Origin: Pollenia angustigena
Lineage: Eukaryota; Arthropoda; Insecta; Diptera; Polleniidae
Assembly: GCA_930367215.1 (NCBI GenBank)
Contig: OV884057.1
Span: forward strand, 260,232,339-260,296,338
DNA: 64,000 bases
Direction: 5' to 3'
The translations under genes and the position numbers were made by a program. Shown piece after piece: positions 1-12,260 of this stretch (position 1 is its first letter; each line of letters starts with the position of its first letter). Under the pieces are notes generated by a model. That model was not told where the DNA came from. It made no database searches and was given only the letters and a program-made list of their open reading frames with translations.

Positions 1-1859
1 AAAGTTATACTCTCTATCTATGGTTGTGTTTTTTCATATTTGTTTTTCATTTCCTCCTTATTGTTAATATAATTTTCTTGTATAACAAGGTGTCGTATTG
101 TTAAGATTAGAAGCAGGAACCTCTCTTCATGCTTGCTATGAAATACACCCTTTGGCGCTAAAGCTGGTCTGTTTTTCTCATCTTTTCCTACTTCCTAACA
201 TCCTTTTATTGGCAAACAAGTTTTAGTAACATTATTTTTTTTAAGTATATGACTACACAAGTACTTTATCATTGAATATTTATTTGTACTCGTATGTGCT
301 GTAGTCCGTAAACATATATTTTATTTTTTTAATTTTTTTTTCACTTTGCCAAAAACTAGAGGGATATACATATTTTACATTTTATACAACATTTATTTGA
401 ATAAGTACTTTCTTTATTATAAAGAAAAACAAACTGACATACAAACATTCTTCAATAGTATCCAAGTTCTGTATGCGAATAATATTTTATAACCAAATCT
501 TTCTCATGAACGAAAATACATACATACCTAAATGTATGTTTGAATGAGATGTTGAGTTGTTTATTTTTTTTTTAAATGTGTGTTAATATAAAGTAAGTGA
601 GCATACGTGTGTGTGGATGTATTAAACACTTATCATATTTTAAAGGGTTTGAACAATTTGTAAGCAAATCGTGTAGAAAAATTGAATTTTTTGTATCCTC
701 TTTTAATCAGATTTATTTAAGATGGGTGCCAATAATAAGAAAATTACAAAAAAAAAAAAAAGAAATAAAAGAAGAAAATTTAATAAGCAAGAATGTAAAA
801 ATAAAAACATAATAATTTTAATAAAATTTAATTTTTTTATTTATATTTAAACTGTCGATATATTCCTTAACTCATCATAACGATGTTGCTTCTACTTAAC
901 GAAAAGTTTTCCTTTCTATTTTGACAGTTTTGTGTATTGTAAAACCACAAAAGCGGAAACCGGATGTTTGATCATGTACAGGAACTAATGTTTGTTTTTA
1001 TTTCCATTTAATTTCTTTCTATAAAATTTCTCATCTCTACTCATTGTTCTTAAGAGCACAAACTTAGTTTCCTCTTTAAGTTTTTTTTTTAGTTTCTTTA
1101 TTGTGATTTTTCTGTATTTAATACAAAATATTGAAGTCTCTATTGAAAACACATTTACTTTGTGTAATTTGTTCTTTGCTTCCCACAGTTGGTAGTTGTT
1201 AGAAAATGGTTTATTGTTTATTTTCATTTCCGGTTCGTATACAATGACTTTCAAATAATATTTCCTTTTTAAATAAAACAGTGTGTTAAAGGATTTTCTA
1301 CAAATATGGATTTTGTTAAATTTTCTTGAATAAAATGCCTCGAGGGAGTGGAGAAAATTTAATATTTTTTTGAATACTTTTTAAGGAATGTAGAATTTTT
1401 TCAAAACGCATTAGGTTTTAGTTAAAAACCATATTATCTTAAGATAATTAAATTGTTTTTTTTTTTTTTAGATAAAGAAAGTAGCAATCGTAATATTTCG
1501 TTTGAAGTGTTTTTTACATAATTTCTTTCAAGTACTAAGTTTTAACCATATAATAGCACGGTGATTCATTCGGTTTCGAATAATTTATCTGTTATTCATT
1601 AACGAATTAGTTTAAAGGTTTGACAGGGATAGTCCCAGAATGCCCTTAAAGCTTTCTACAATTTCCGAAAATGGGATTATAATAAAACAAATTATATTAC
1701 GATAATAGATAGAATATCTTGAAAGATTTGTTAACAGCTGGATGCTACTAGGTGGTGCTCACAAAGTAATTAATCTCGGAATGTCTTGCGAACTTCTTTA
1801 TATTTTACTACGTTGCACAGTGAAAAATTTTGGCCAAAACCCTTTAACTTTGTTACAAG
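1..1859. other. AT-rich stretch without recognised features
   Basis: No reading frame here resembles a protein. The frames found are short and driven by A/T runs. I see no terminal inverted repeats or RNA gene signatures. Confidence 0.5.
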
Positions 1860-1861
1860 TA

Positions 1862-2287
1862 CAGGCTGGCGCAGAATGAGCTATATGGCTTAAACGTTTT
1901 ATAACTTCTTAATTTTTGCGATTATTATAATTTTTTTTTTTAAATACAGGGGAATTTTTTGCAATTAGCTTTGAAAAATGATATCCTGTAGGTGATGTCC
2001 ATTTCTGCTTTGCCCATACGTGCTCTTTTTAGCATATCTTCCATAACTTTCCGAAAAATTTCGGGTGTAAAGGCCATGATTTCATTTCGAATGTTAGTTT
2101 TTAGTTGGAGTATGGTTCTTGGTTTGTTAACGCACCAGGAAGGGTTCTTACAGATCCATGTTGGCGAAAATTTCCAATCAAATTCCCCAAGTCTCCTTCA
2201 CAAAATGCTGAAAAAAAACAAAGAAAGAATAATAATTAAAAAAGTTATAAAGAATTCAAACCATATAGCTCATTCTGCGCCAACCTG
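1862..2287 (-). mobile_element. Tc1/mariner-type deletion derivative (MITE-like)
   Basis: The two ends are inverted copies of each other: CAGGYTGGCGCAGAATGAGC followed by CTATATGG, with weaker similarity for about 30 more bases. The element is flanked on both sides by TA (1860-1861 and 2288-2289), the target duplication typical of Tc1/mariner elements. It retains the 3' end of a transposase gene on the minus strand, described separately, so it looks like an internally deleted copy of a once autonomous element. Length is 426 bases. Confidence 0.75.
1940..2152 (-). pseudogene. C-terminal fragment of a Tc1/mariner-superfamily transposase
   Basis: Read on the minus strand from 2152, about 70 codons are open up to a TAA at 1942-1940. 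The translation contains KPRTILQLKTNIRNEI, then TPEIFRKVMEDMLKRAR, then a short tail. This pattern (proline-rich linker, helix with NIR-x-EI, then FRKVM and a basic helix) is what I know from the C-terminus of insect IS630/Tc1/mariner transposases that end in a 'GGHL..DIIF'-like motif; here the glycines are lost. The catalytic D, D and third acidic residue lie upstream in intact genes and are absent, so this cannot be functional. It sits wholly inside the 1862-2287 element, whose terminal repeats and TA duplications support the assignment. Confidence 0.65.
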
Positions 2288-2289
2288 TA

Positions 2290-3378
2290 TGTATAAGTAA
2301 GACATTGAATTTAATACGTGGGTGAAGTTGCTGAGGGCTGTTGTATAAACGTCCCTTATGCTGCAGTGCCAATTACGCCGCCATTTGTTGTGCAATATAC
2401 AATTTATCAGACTAGTTATTTAAAAACCTGTCAACCAAAGCAATGTGTGAAAATCACGCAAACTGAAAATGGCCCAAAAAATAAAAATTATTATTATCAG
2501 CCATGCCGCAGAGTACAATTTCGTTCGGAAACGAACTTAATTTCGTATTTTGGTGCTTCAGAAAATGACGAAAAACATTTTCGGAATTAAACCATATTTG
2601 TTTTCATGAACGGATTGGGAGTTTTCTGTATCTGAAAGGCAAAAAAACTATGTTTTCTACTCTGTGACATGGCTGTATATCTAAATATGAAGAAAAAGGC
2701 CCAAAAAAAACTTACTGAATTTTTAAATCAAAGTTAGTTTTGGGAATACAAAATTTATCATTAATAGATATCCGTATGATTTATTATTTTTGATAAATAA
2801 ACAAAAAATTATTTTTGAGGGAAAGCTCAAGGCCAGATTATCAGAAAACCTTTTTCCAAAGATTTAAGAAAAGCTAGAAATATTATACAAATAAAACTTT
2901 GAAGCGAATAAGGATTATAAACACTTTCAAAGTCTGGCTTTTAACAATATAAAAGCTTAAACAAAACACCAACAATAAACAGTGAGTTTATCTTTTCTCA
3001 CATTCCCCTAGAATTGGTTGGCTTTTTTCCGAATTTTTATGTTCTTATTTTTATTTGACAATTTTACAAAGGCTTTTAGCCTGGCCGACAATGTCGACCG
3101 ATATCGTTCGTTGGCATTTTCAACGATAAACAGCTGATAAGCGCACCACTAACAGTTTTCATCACGACAGTCGACAGTTCAAAAGAACGGTAACAATTAT
3201 ATTAAACAATATTTTTCTTAACATACCAAAAGTTAATATTTTTTATAATTATATTTTTTTATGAAACAAAACCACTAATAAAACTATATATTTAACGATT
3301 TAGTCTGTTTAACGATTTCGAACGTCAACGTTCGCATAGAAAATTACATTCAAAACCAAAACAAATGTGTACAAAATT
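2290..3378. other. AT-rich spacer with one dispersed repeat
   Basis: Apart from the dispersed repeat at 2850-3010 I recognise nothing. A slightly GC-richer patch at about 3080-3190 contains several GTCGAC/CGATATCG-like words but no clear element. Confidence 0.4.
2850..3010 (+). repeat. Dispersed noncoding repeat, copy 1 (partner at 7500)
   Basis: This stretch aligns with 7500-7665. The clearest shared part is AACAATAAACAGTGAGTTTA followed by TCTYTTCTYACATTC, and the upstream ~110 bases are similar but diverged. Class unknown; it could be the tail of a transposon. Confidence 0.5.
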
Positions 3379-3381
3379 CTG

Positions 3382-3621
3382 GGGCCTGATTCTGGCAGTC
3401 GTGCTCGAGTATTTTTTTGATTTGAAAGCAATTTTGTATCCAATTATTTCAGTCAATACTGAACGAATCGGATCAATTTTACCAGTGTTGTGAAGCATTG
3501 ATTTGAGTTTCACAATATTGAAAAAATAATTTCGATACGTTCAGTATCGACTGAAAGAATGAGAAATAAAATTGCTTTCGAATCGAGAAAGTACTCGATC
3601 ACAACTGCCAGAATTATGCCC
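3382..3621. mobile_element. PIF/Harbinger-like MITE, 240 bp
   Basis: Long terminal inverted repeats of about 55 bases start with GGGCMTRATTCTGGCAGT and include GAAAGCAATTTT. The element is flanked by the direct repeat CTG (3379-3381 and 3622-3624). A 3-base CWG duplication is known for the Harbinger group (for example zebrafish Harbinger), which is the reason for the assignment. There is no coding capacity. Confidence 0.65.
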
Positions 3622-3624
3622 CTG

Positions 3625-6600
3625 CTTTATATTCTTTGTTACCTGCTATATATGTTATTTGATTACTTCTTTGTTTTGTATTCTGCACAGAGTTGTATTT
3701 TTACGGCTAGATTTGTAAGTTTTAACCATGGCCCTATTAGTAGGTCTGCGCGCAACTACAACAATCCAACAATAGAAAAAACAAAACGCATTTTTTTTTG
3801 GGTAAAAAATTATGTCAGGAACCAAAATATTTGTTTCTGTTAAAAATGGTAGAAATGTCAAAAACAATTGCTACAACAGTAATTGCACATAAAGAAAACA
3901 ACTCTGCATAAAATCAGTACGTTTTTCGCACAGAGACTTGATAATTTCAAACTAGCGTTGTATTTGTGGCATTATTGATTGCCACATCATAGTGTCATTT
4001 GCTGTTATATTATTTATCCAAATTTTATATGCATACACATACACAAAAATCAAAAATAATGACTTGAAGGAGTGCCAGTTTTCAAAGACCGAAAAAAAAT
4101 TAAGTAAGGCTTGATTTTGTCGTTTAAGACGCCAAATAATTTTATTGAAAACTAGTAACGAAATATTCTTACTTTCCGGCACTGCTACAGTAAAAGTAGA
4201 CTGCATTGTGATCAAAATATTTATCTATATATTTTGAAGTGTATTGCTTTTTGTTTTAAAAAATACAAAAAAAAAAGTTGTGGCTTTGGCCGTAATATAC
4301 ATACCGCTGCTGTGCAAAGTACAAAATTAAAAATAAATAAAGTTTAAATGCTTCTTATAATATTTTTTTTTTATTCTATTGATTTTTGCTTAAAAGGACA
4401 ACAGCCAACTAACAAATGTCTGTTTTATTTATGTCTTGTAAATAAATTCCCAATTATTTCAAGTTGACATTTTGAGTCGACATATGTTTGTAGCTAGAAT
4501 GCCGCTTAGCTTTTGTATGTAACTTTTGTTTAAAACCCCAATATAATATTTATATATTTAAGGTTGGTCATTGATTGTATCATTAAAGAAATATCTTTCT
4601 GCTTTTAAATATACAAACTTAAGTGGATTTAATATATTTAAGAAACTGAATACAAAACTACCTCAATTTTAAGGTTAAAAACACAACATTCGATTGACAT
4701 CTCTCCCATCCTTTTTATTTTAAATTTTTAAGCTTTTCTTTTTCCCTCAAACTAGTTTTGAGTAAATTCTTTGTATAAAAACTTTATTTATGTTGTCTTT
4801 ATGTCAAAATACACAAAATGTTTAACACTCCATTAGCAAACGACCATCAATGGGAAATTAAGTTAACACCATCCTAAAATCGTAGTCATGTTTCGCTTGT
4901 ATTTGCGTAAGAGTATCAAATAACATGAAACTGGTTAACCGGTTTTCTGCTTGAACATGTTAAAAATTGTGTATTTTTTTACTCACACCACAACAGTGAA
5001 GAGGGTATTATGCATGCGGGTGTGTGTAACACTAAAAATATTGGTTCTTTTAGTATAGCGATTCCAACAGCATCACTTTCTAAGTCGTTATTACGTTTTC
5101 CGTACGGTTGGCAGGTGGTTCTTTCCCCATGTTACCTCTTGTATTAAGTTGAGGTCGCAAGTTCTTAAATATATTTTTATAAATTTTTGTGAATTGAAAA
5201 CGAAGAGAATCGGCTCATAATTTCTCACGGCCTTTATGCCCATAGCCCATCTTATTATGTTTGTTTTAAAATTACAATCATTTTTAACTTATCTGAACAA
5301 ATCGAATTGCAATCGGTCCATATCTGACGTTAGCGCTCATACAAATACAGCGTTATTCATTTAGTGTTTTAAAAACCGTCAGTCTGGCAATGCTGTCGGC
5401 TTTTAAGTCATCTTTCAGACTTTAAATTTCTCAGTTTATTCGTGTGAGAGGTAAGAAGATTGGGGAGGGGAACTCAGTTTCATGCACTCTGAAATTCTGT
5501 TTTGTTTTGGTTTCACAATTGTCAAGTTAAAGTTGGCTTTATTAAAACTATTTTTAATAAATTAGTTTAATAATGTTAATTAACAATTTTTCTATATTGA
5601 GGGAATAAGGCTCTTGTAAAAAGCTTTATACATATATTTAAATTCAACTCATAGAAGCACATTCGAAAAAAATGGTTAATTTAATTAAAATAATTTATGA
5701 AAAAGAAATAATTCACGCATTCTATTTATTTTTAATTAATTTCATCACAATCCAAAACTTTCTATTTTAACAAACTAATTTACGAATAATTTACAATCCG
5801 GTTTTTACAAATTTTTTCGACTATTATCTTCTCTCTGGTCTTCCAATGTTTTCGTCATTGTACAATGAACCATTAAAAGATTTGAAAAGTGACTTTGTGT
5901 TATTGTCAAAACTAAAAGTAGACAAGTTTCTAACTAAAGTGAACAACAAAGTTCTCCTTGTTCGTTTTTTGTATTTTTTCTTTGCAGTTTCTTTGGATTT
6001 CCTAATTAAATTTATATTTTATATATAATTTTTATATAGTTTTTGTAGAAGTTGCTTGTAGAATGTCTTAAAGAATAAAGAAAAATCAAGCTGGAACAAA
6101 AAGTAAAAATCACATATACAAAAACTAACCAACAAATGCATTTCTTCATGCGAAAACTGCAGTCTCCATTAGTGTGTGTGAGTGCTTTTGCTTAAGAGTG
6201 TGGGTGTGAAGCAAAGTAGGTTTTTTCTAATGGATATCTAAGCTTGCATTGTATGTGCAGAAGTTTTTTGGTTTTAAACAGTCAGTGCATACGTGTTGCC
6301 AGTATAGTTTTTGACACTTTTGGAGGTTATTAAAAAATGTTCTTGCTTAAGTAATGCACAGTGGAAAAAAGCATTTTATTATCAATTCGGCTTTAAAAAA
6401 TACACTTTTCAATTAAGAAAATAATACTATTTAATAAGGTAAGTTGTCTTAAAAGGTCCTTTCTTTTTGATCTTAAATTTAAATATTAGATTGGTCTTAT
6501 TATTAAGATGAAGTACGACTGTATAACTGTATAAAGAAGGCAGTTTTTGAAAGGGTCTTTAAAAACAGGACTTTAAAGAAAATATACTTAAAAAATTTTC

Positions 6601-8308
6601 TTTTTAAAATACTAACAAAACTATCAAAGAATTAGACATGGTATTTTAAATTGGCTTGATTTGTTCTTCGACTTAAAATTGATTTAAAAAAAAAATTTAA
6701 GAAAAATATATACGTATAAAAAGGTACCTTTTTTAAAAAAGGAGCTAATTTAGAAAAAATCTCTTTTTTTTGTCCTTTCTTATCAACTTTGTGAGTAGTA
6801 TGCCTCTTGCATACAAACTGGTATTGAATGAAACATCTGTGTTTAACACAAAACTTATTATTTCATTCTTTTCATTTAATTTCATAACTTTTTTAACCCT
6901 CTTTTTTTTTGCCATTCTCAACTATTTTTTTGATAGTCTACGTCCCTTTATTCTTATACTACAACGTTTTTTAGTTGTTTTTGTTCTTCAGACTTTTTTT
7001 TTTTTTTTTTTTTTGTTCACTTTTAGGTTGTTTTGTTCACTCATTTGTAAGTTTTTAATTAAATTGCTGTCACACATATCTTTTCAAAGAGAAAGCAAAA
7101 GAAAATATAAAAGTTTATCAAGAAAAATAGAAAAACGCTTGGAAATAATATGCACTACAAAATCGTAGTCTCATACATACACCCACAGACTTTTGCACAC
7201 ACCCAGGCACAAATAAATAATTCCATTATGATGACTTTTTTCTTAATAAATGACTATTATTAAGGGACATACATCGTGATGAAGTATGTATGTATATTAT
7301 AGAGTAATCGGTTATTCGACTTTTTTAAAAACCGGTTTTTGAATATTTCGAATAGTTGCAATTTTTAAAAACCCGGGCTTCGGTGAAGCAGTTTAAAAAT
7401 AACCAGTTTAAATTCGAATAAATAAAAACGCAAAAATCAAATTAGTTTTTGAAATAAAAAGTTAAAAGATTTTGTTAGTCGTGCTTAATTGCCAATTTTT
7501 ATTCTTGATAAAAAGATTTTAGAAAAACTAAATATATTAAACCAAATAAAGCTGTTAAGCGTATAAGAATTATAAGCAACAGTTCTACTTGTAACAATAT
7601 CAAATTTTTAAACAAAACCATCAACAATAAACAGTGAGTTTATCTCTTCTTACATTCGCCCAAAGTTTATTTCTGTAAAAACTAAACAATCCACAAAGGC
7701 AAGTAACCAACAAAATACATACATGACTTAGAATTTTTAAAGAACTTTTGTTTAAAAAAATTATAGCAATTTAATAAATTTATTACTTGAGATATTTTCA
7801 CAATTTTATTTTAAACTGGCTTAGCTCGAAAGCTATTTACAAATGAGAAGTGAAAAGGAGACAGTGTGTTAAAAATTAAGCTGTGCTCGTTTTTTCTCAA
7901 ATTTCCTCATACATAGAAAAATTAGAAGGGAAAAGAAGGCAAACTATTAAATTAATGTTTCCCCTTAAATTAGTCTAATCAGCCATTCTCATATGATGCG
8001 ATAACTTAAATGGACCGTTTCTTTTCTAAATATATAGATACGTATGTAAACTTAAATCATACTTTTGAAAAGTTACAAACAAAACCTCATAGTCAGGATT
8101 ATATGTATTTTTCAAAAGATTTTGAAGACCACAATTTAAAACATAACGTGACATTAATAAATAAAACTGGTGAAATTTCACCCAATGATTAATTCTGCAA
8201 TACTGCAAATTGTAGTAAAGTCTTATTTGCGGTCTCTTTATAACTACTTCGAACGGAGTCACGTTTCATTTGGCGCACGTAAATGTCAAGTTTGTTGTCT
8301 AATTGATG
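3625..8308. other. Long AT-rich stretch, no genes recognised
   Basis: Contains poly-T and poly-A runs, a degenerate TTTTTAAAAAGGTACC-type low-complexity patch at about 6420-6760, and the dispersed repeat at 7500-7665. A long T-rich frame at 6770-7168 is compositional. Words such as AATCGGTTATT near 7308 recur inverted near 10475, perhaps the ends of an old element, but the match is too weak to call. Confidence 0.4.
7500..7665 (+). repeat. Dispersed noncoding repeat, copy 2
   Basis: Counterpart of 2850-3010, in the same orientation. The best conserved part is the last 50 bases. Confidence 0.5.
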
Positions 8309-8316
8309 GTGATAAA

Positions 8317-9939
8317 CAGGGAAACCATAAATATGGGATTGCATGTTTTTCCTTGTGCGACCAATGAAGGCACAAACAATATATTTATCCGTGTTAGAGC
8401 CTTTTATGAATTTTGGCATCGATTTGTTAGTGCATATTTTTGAATATTTTACCGTTTGCAGCATTTTTGTGCATAATTTAGTTAAACGAGCATTTTTGCA
8501 GCATATTTTAAGTTTATAGCACATATTTATGGTGTTTTCGTTTCTAAAAAATAATGATGCATTATAGTTGTGTAATATATTCATTAGGTTACACGAACCA
8601 TTACAAAGTGATACATTTTTCTAAATTACAATGGAACAAAATAATAGCTACGTTTTACACTCAACACTTATGTGTATTTAGCGTGCTAAATATTGAATGC
8701 AAAGTTTGTAATAAAAGCGATATTCACCACGCTTGTAGCAATTTTTAACATTAAATTTTCTTACAATTCCAATACAGCACTGACTTTCAATAATTAATGT
8801 CAGCTGTTGTTAAAAATTTTGCGACAAAAAAAATATAATAAAAGTAAAACAAACGAAAAACAAAAAGTTTTTATATCCATCACAATATAACTAAAAATCA
8901 CAATATAACGCAAATTGTCCGTAAACACAAGAAAAAATATACTTGATTGCATAAAAAAGTACTTTACGCAGATGCAAAAAGGGGTATTATATCACACTCA
9001 GTTATAACTGCGGGTAAGAAATGGAACAAATTTGCCGTTTATTGTTGCAACATGTTTAGAAAGGAAAACGACAACTTCTCACATATTTGCATATATTTTT
9101 AGAATGGAACAAAAACCCGCACGAATGGTAGCATATATGGAACATTATGGTCAGAAAAGAAAACAACTTTAGCCTTGTTAAGGCATATTTTGATATATGT
9201 CAAATTTTTTTAGATGCTTAAAGAAGCTTTTGCAGAAAATAATTTTTTTTTTCGAAATTCTGTTACTTCAATTTTGCCATCTACATTTAATTTTTACTTT
9301 CAAATTGTTATGCGATGTGTATAATACATAGACATGTAGACCGATCTGTTAGTATACCGATCGACTCAAAATCACTTTTTAAAGTGATATAACGACGTCC
9401 ATCCGCCCGTCTGGCTGGTTGTCTGCCCACGTTAACCTTGTGCGCAAAGTACAGGTTCCAATTTTATGGACAATTTGATCAAATATGGACGAGGTCTGTG
9501 TAAATGGTGGGAATAAGTTATAATTTCACATATTCCCCATAAAAACTTCTTTCCAAATAAGACTCTTAGAGTCAGTATGGTATGATGGCATTTAAATTAG
9601 ATTCGGCCCAAAAATATTTTACTGCAAATTAAATTATTTTTGAGTCGTTTCACATTTGCCAAAAGCTCCCATCCTTAAATAGCTTTAACTTCCTTTAAAT
9701 GTGAACATTTGTTAACAATTTACCGGCCGTACCTAAAATTCCTATAAAACAAATCCCATAAGGATGTTAATATCTAGATAATATTCCGCGCAAACATCTC
9801 TTATATGCATTTTAACCTAATATGGGCTCAAGCGATAATATTTTTAGGTTTTTTTTGGAAGATTTTGTCTTCAAATTAGAAATTTTCGATTTTTTCAGGG
9901 CATAAAACGTGTTTTTAGAGCATATTTCTGGTTTCCCTG
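8317..9939. mobile_element. hAT-like nonautonomous element, 1.6 kb
   Basis: The ends are inverted repeats beginning CAGGGAAACCAKAAATATG (19 bases). The flanks carry an 8-base duplication with one mismatch, GTGATAAA at 8309-8316 and GTTATAAA at 9940-9947. A CAGGG start and 8-base duplications are typical of hAT elements. No transposase-like frame is left inside. The interior holds repeats of GCATATTTTTG-type words and a nested dispersed repeat at about 9335-9500. Confidence 0.7.
9335..9500 (+). repeat. Dispersed fly-type noncoding repeat with ATCGACTC motif
   Basis: Contains GTATACCGATCGACTCAAAA, then AAAGTGAT, then CCATCCGCCCGTCTGGCTGG. This arrangement (palindromic region followed by a GTCCGTCCGTCTG-like run) occurs widely in fly genomes as a noncoding mobile repeat. 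It lies inside the 8317-9939 element. The limits are approximate; the repeat may begin near 8980. Confidence 0.45.
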
Positions 9940-9947
9940 GTTATAAA

Positions 9948-11825
9948 TAAGTCGTGCCGCAGAAGTCCTTTGCAACTAATCGTTTAAGGGCACTTCGAGC
10001 ATCATTTTCTTTTAAGTCCCGTTCGAAAAATCTCCAGAAATGAGATCTGTATAGAAATATATTTTATAGTTAAAATACTCTCACACAAATTGCTATTTAC
10101 CAATTTACCAATTTACCTTGTTAACTGTACATTTTTTTGTAGTATTTTGAATTGTCTTAAGTTTTTTTTTTACAGAAACATAAATTTTTATTAGCGATTT
10201 GTATTTCCATAGTTTATAATATTCTTTGAACATTGTTAGTTAAATTATCTTTTGTTTGAAATTTTTCAAAAAAAGTTTAAGTTTGGCCAATATAATAATT
10301 GGAAAAATACTTAAATAACGGGTACATTTTGAACAAAAGCTTATGTAAATTATACATTATTAAAATTACCGTTTTTTTTTTTTACCAAAATACCCAGTTT
10401 ATTCAATATTCGAAAAATGGAAATTTTAAAATAACCGGCTAGGGCAAAACTAAAATAATCGGCTAAAACAGGTCGTATAATAACCGTTCGATCTCCCTAG
10501 TACATTATTTGCTTTTATACATAAAGAGCTGATGGCTTTGACTAAATTTGAAGATTATATTCGAAAAATCCAAACTTATTGAAATTACCTTTTGTTTCTT
10601 CCTTATTTTTATTTGTTTTCAAATATTCAGTTCAAGAAATACAACAGTTATTTAATTTTATATATAAAATTTTGCTTTTTAGTGTAGGTTTTTATTAAAT
10701 TTTTAAATTTTTCAATGAAATCACTAAATATGTTAAATCGTTATTGTTCGTCTGTGCAGGGCTAATTAGAAAAACTGCAACATGAGGAAAAGCTGAATTT
10801 TTTTCAATATTTATTTATTAAATTTTTATATATGGGTAATTCCAAAGTGTTGAACGTGACAATCGTACGCATCAAAAATGCAATAACATTTAAAACAAAA
10901 ATTTTTTTTACGTTCTCTTAACGCTTAAATTATAGCACTAAGAAAGCACTGTTATTTAAGCTAAAGTTTATGGAGGGTGCGATTCAAGGTCAAAAAACAG
11001 AAGTAGTTTTTGTGGCGATGTATAAAAAGGCGTAATTCAGCAAAACCTGGCACAATTTTTTAGTCAGACTACTTTCAGAATTTTACGTAGCAATTTAACA
11101 TTTAAATGTCTTGGTTTGGTTCCAAAATCTTCTGTATTTTCTTTTTTTTAAGCCAAAATCTGGGTCGATATGTGACATTGCGAACGTGAAATTTTTTCCA
11201 TAATAATTTAATTGAATAATGATTAAAAGAAAATAAAAATTTACCGTTAAACCCAATAACATATTTCTCTTCGAAGTCTTCCTTAGATTTCAGACCATGT
11301 AAGAAAATTTTTTTGGAATAATTTTTATCAAATATCACCTCTTTTAAGAAAGCCAATATTAAAGAAAACATACAATAACACATTCTCATATATAAGAAAT
11401 TACGTTTGTACAACTTTGCAGTCTGATTGTTCATCTAAGTGAACAAATTTATGGGTAAATTTATAAAATTAGTAAAATCTAAATATTTCTCTATAACAAA
11501 ATCGTAAAATAATCAGCTCTTGATAACTTTTAAATTTTCGGTCACGGTGGACCTTTTGACGGAAATGCCCATATTAAATATGAACTCAGAATAATAAATC
11601 ACAACTTATCCTAATTCATTAGTATATGTCTTGCCATGTCCTAACAAAAACTGTTCCCATCACGGCTTCTCTTCACATATGGAGGGCTCAGAGCTGAAGC
11701 AAACTAAATCAAAAAAGAAAATTCGAAAATATTCTCAGTTTAACACTCAAAAATTGATAACAGTAACTGACTGTAGTTTATTAAAATCATTTTCCGTATG
11801 TTCAAACCACATTTGAACAATTAAT
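9948..11825. other. AT-rich stretch, no genes recognised
   Basis: No convincing frame. A segment near 11750-11800 resembles part of the foldback element at about 45295-45350 (both contain ACAGTAACTGA and TTTTCCGTA), suggesting a remnant of the same family. Confidence 0.4.
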
Positions 11826-11975
11826 TAAATATGAAAAAATGAATTTAAAAATCTTTAAATAAAATGTGAAAAAATGAATTTTAAAATCTTTAACAAAAAT
11901 AGGAAAAAATAAATTTAAAAATCTTCAAATAAAAAATGTATGTAAAAATGAATTTAAAATCTGAAAATTTAAGAA
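11826..11975 (+). repeat. Degenerate minisatellite, units of about 40-45 bp
   Basis: Units built around ATGAATTTAAAAATCTTTAA are repeated about four times with small changes. Low complexity; no function apparent. Confidence 0.6.
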
Positions 11976-11987
11976 ATTGAATTTAAA

Positions 11988-12255
11988 GGCCTGACCATAA
12001 TATGCATAGCCTTGCTTAACCTACTGTCAAAAATTAACAAAAAGTCTCTCAAATGTATTTAAAAAAACAAAAACAAAATAAAAAAACATTTGATTCCGTA
12101 CGGAATGTGCGATTAGATTCGCACCTTGCTTAAGCAAATGACAGTTTCATTAAACTTAGCAAAAAGTTTCCTTAAGTTCAATATGGTTTGCCTCATATAA
12201 TAAACATGTATTCGCACATTTGATTAAGCCAACTTAAGCACATTGTGGTTGGGCC
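11988..12255. mobile_element. MITE, 268 bp, TTAAA target duplication
   Basis: Inverted ends begin GGCCYRACCAYAATRTGC, with weaker similarity further in. They are flanked by TTAAA at 11983-11987 and 12256-12260. Superfamily not determined; no coding capacity. Confidence 0.55.
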
Positions 12256-12260
12256 TTAAA

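Noticed and set aside
6770..7168. 132-residue frame, very hydrophobic
   Set aside because: Almost entirely Phe/Leu/Ile/Ser from T-rich DNA, including a long T run; starts at a non-ATG codon. Compositional artefact.
8189..8584. 131-residue frame on the minus strand
   Set aside because: It runs across the left terminus of the hAT-like element at 8317, so its two halves have different origins; no family resemblance.
7300..10500. Large element bounded by AATCGGTTATT-type words at about 7308 and 10475
   Set aside because: The inverted similarity is short and patchy and no target duplication could be found; it would also have to span the clear hAT-like unit.
11102..11434. 110-residue frame on the minus strand
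   Set aside because: Lys/Phe/Ile-rich, no motif, no splice sites or neighbours; fits chance in AT-rich DNA.
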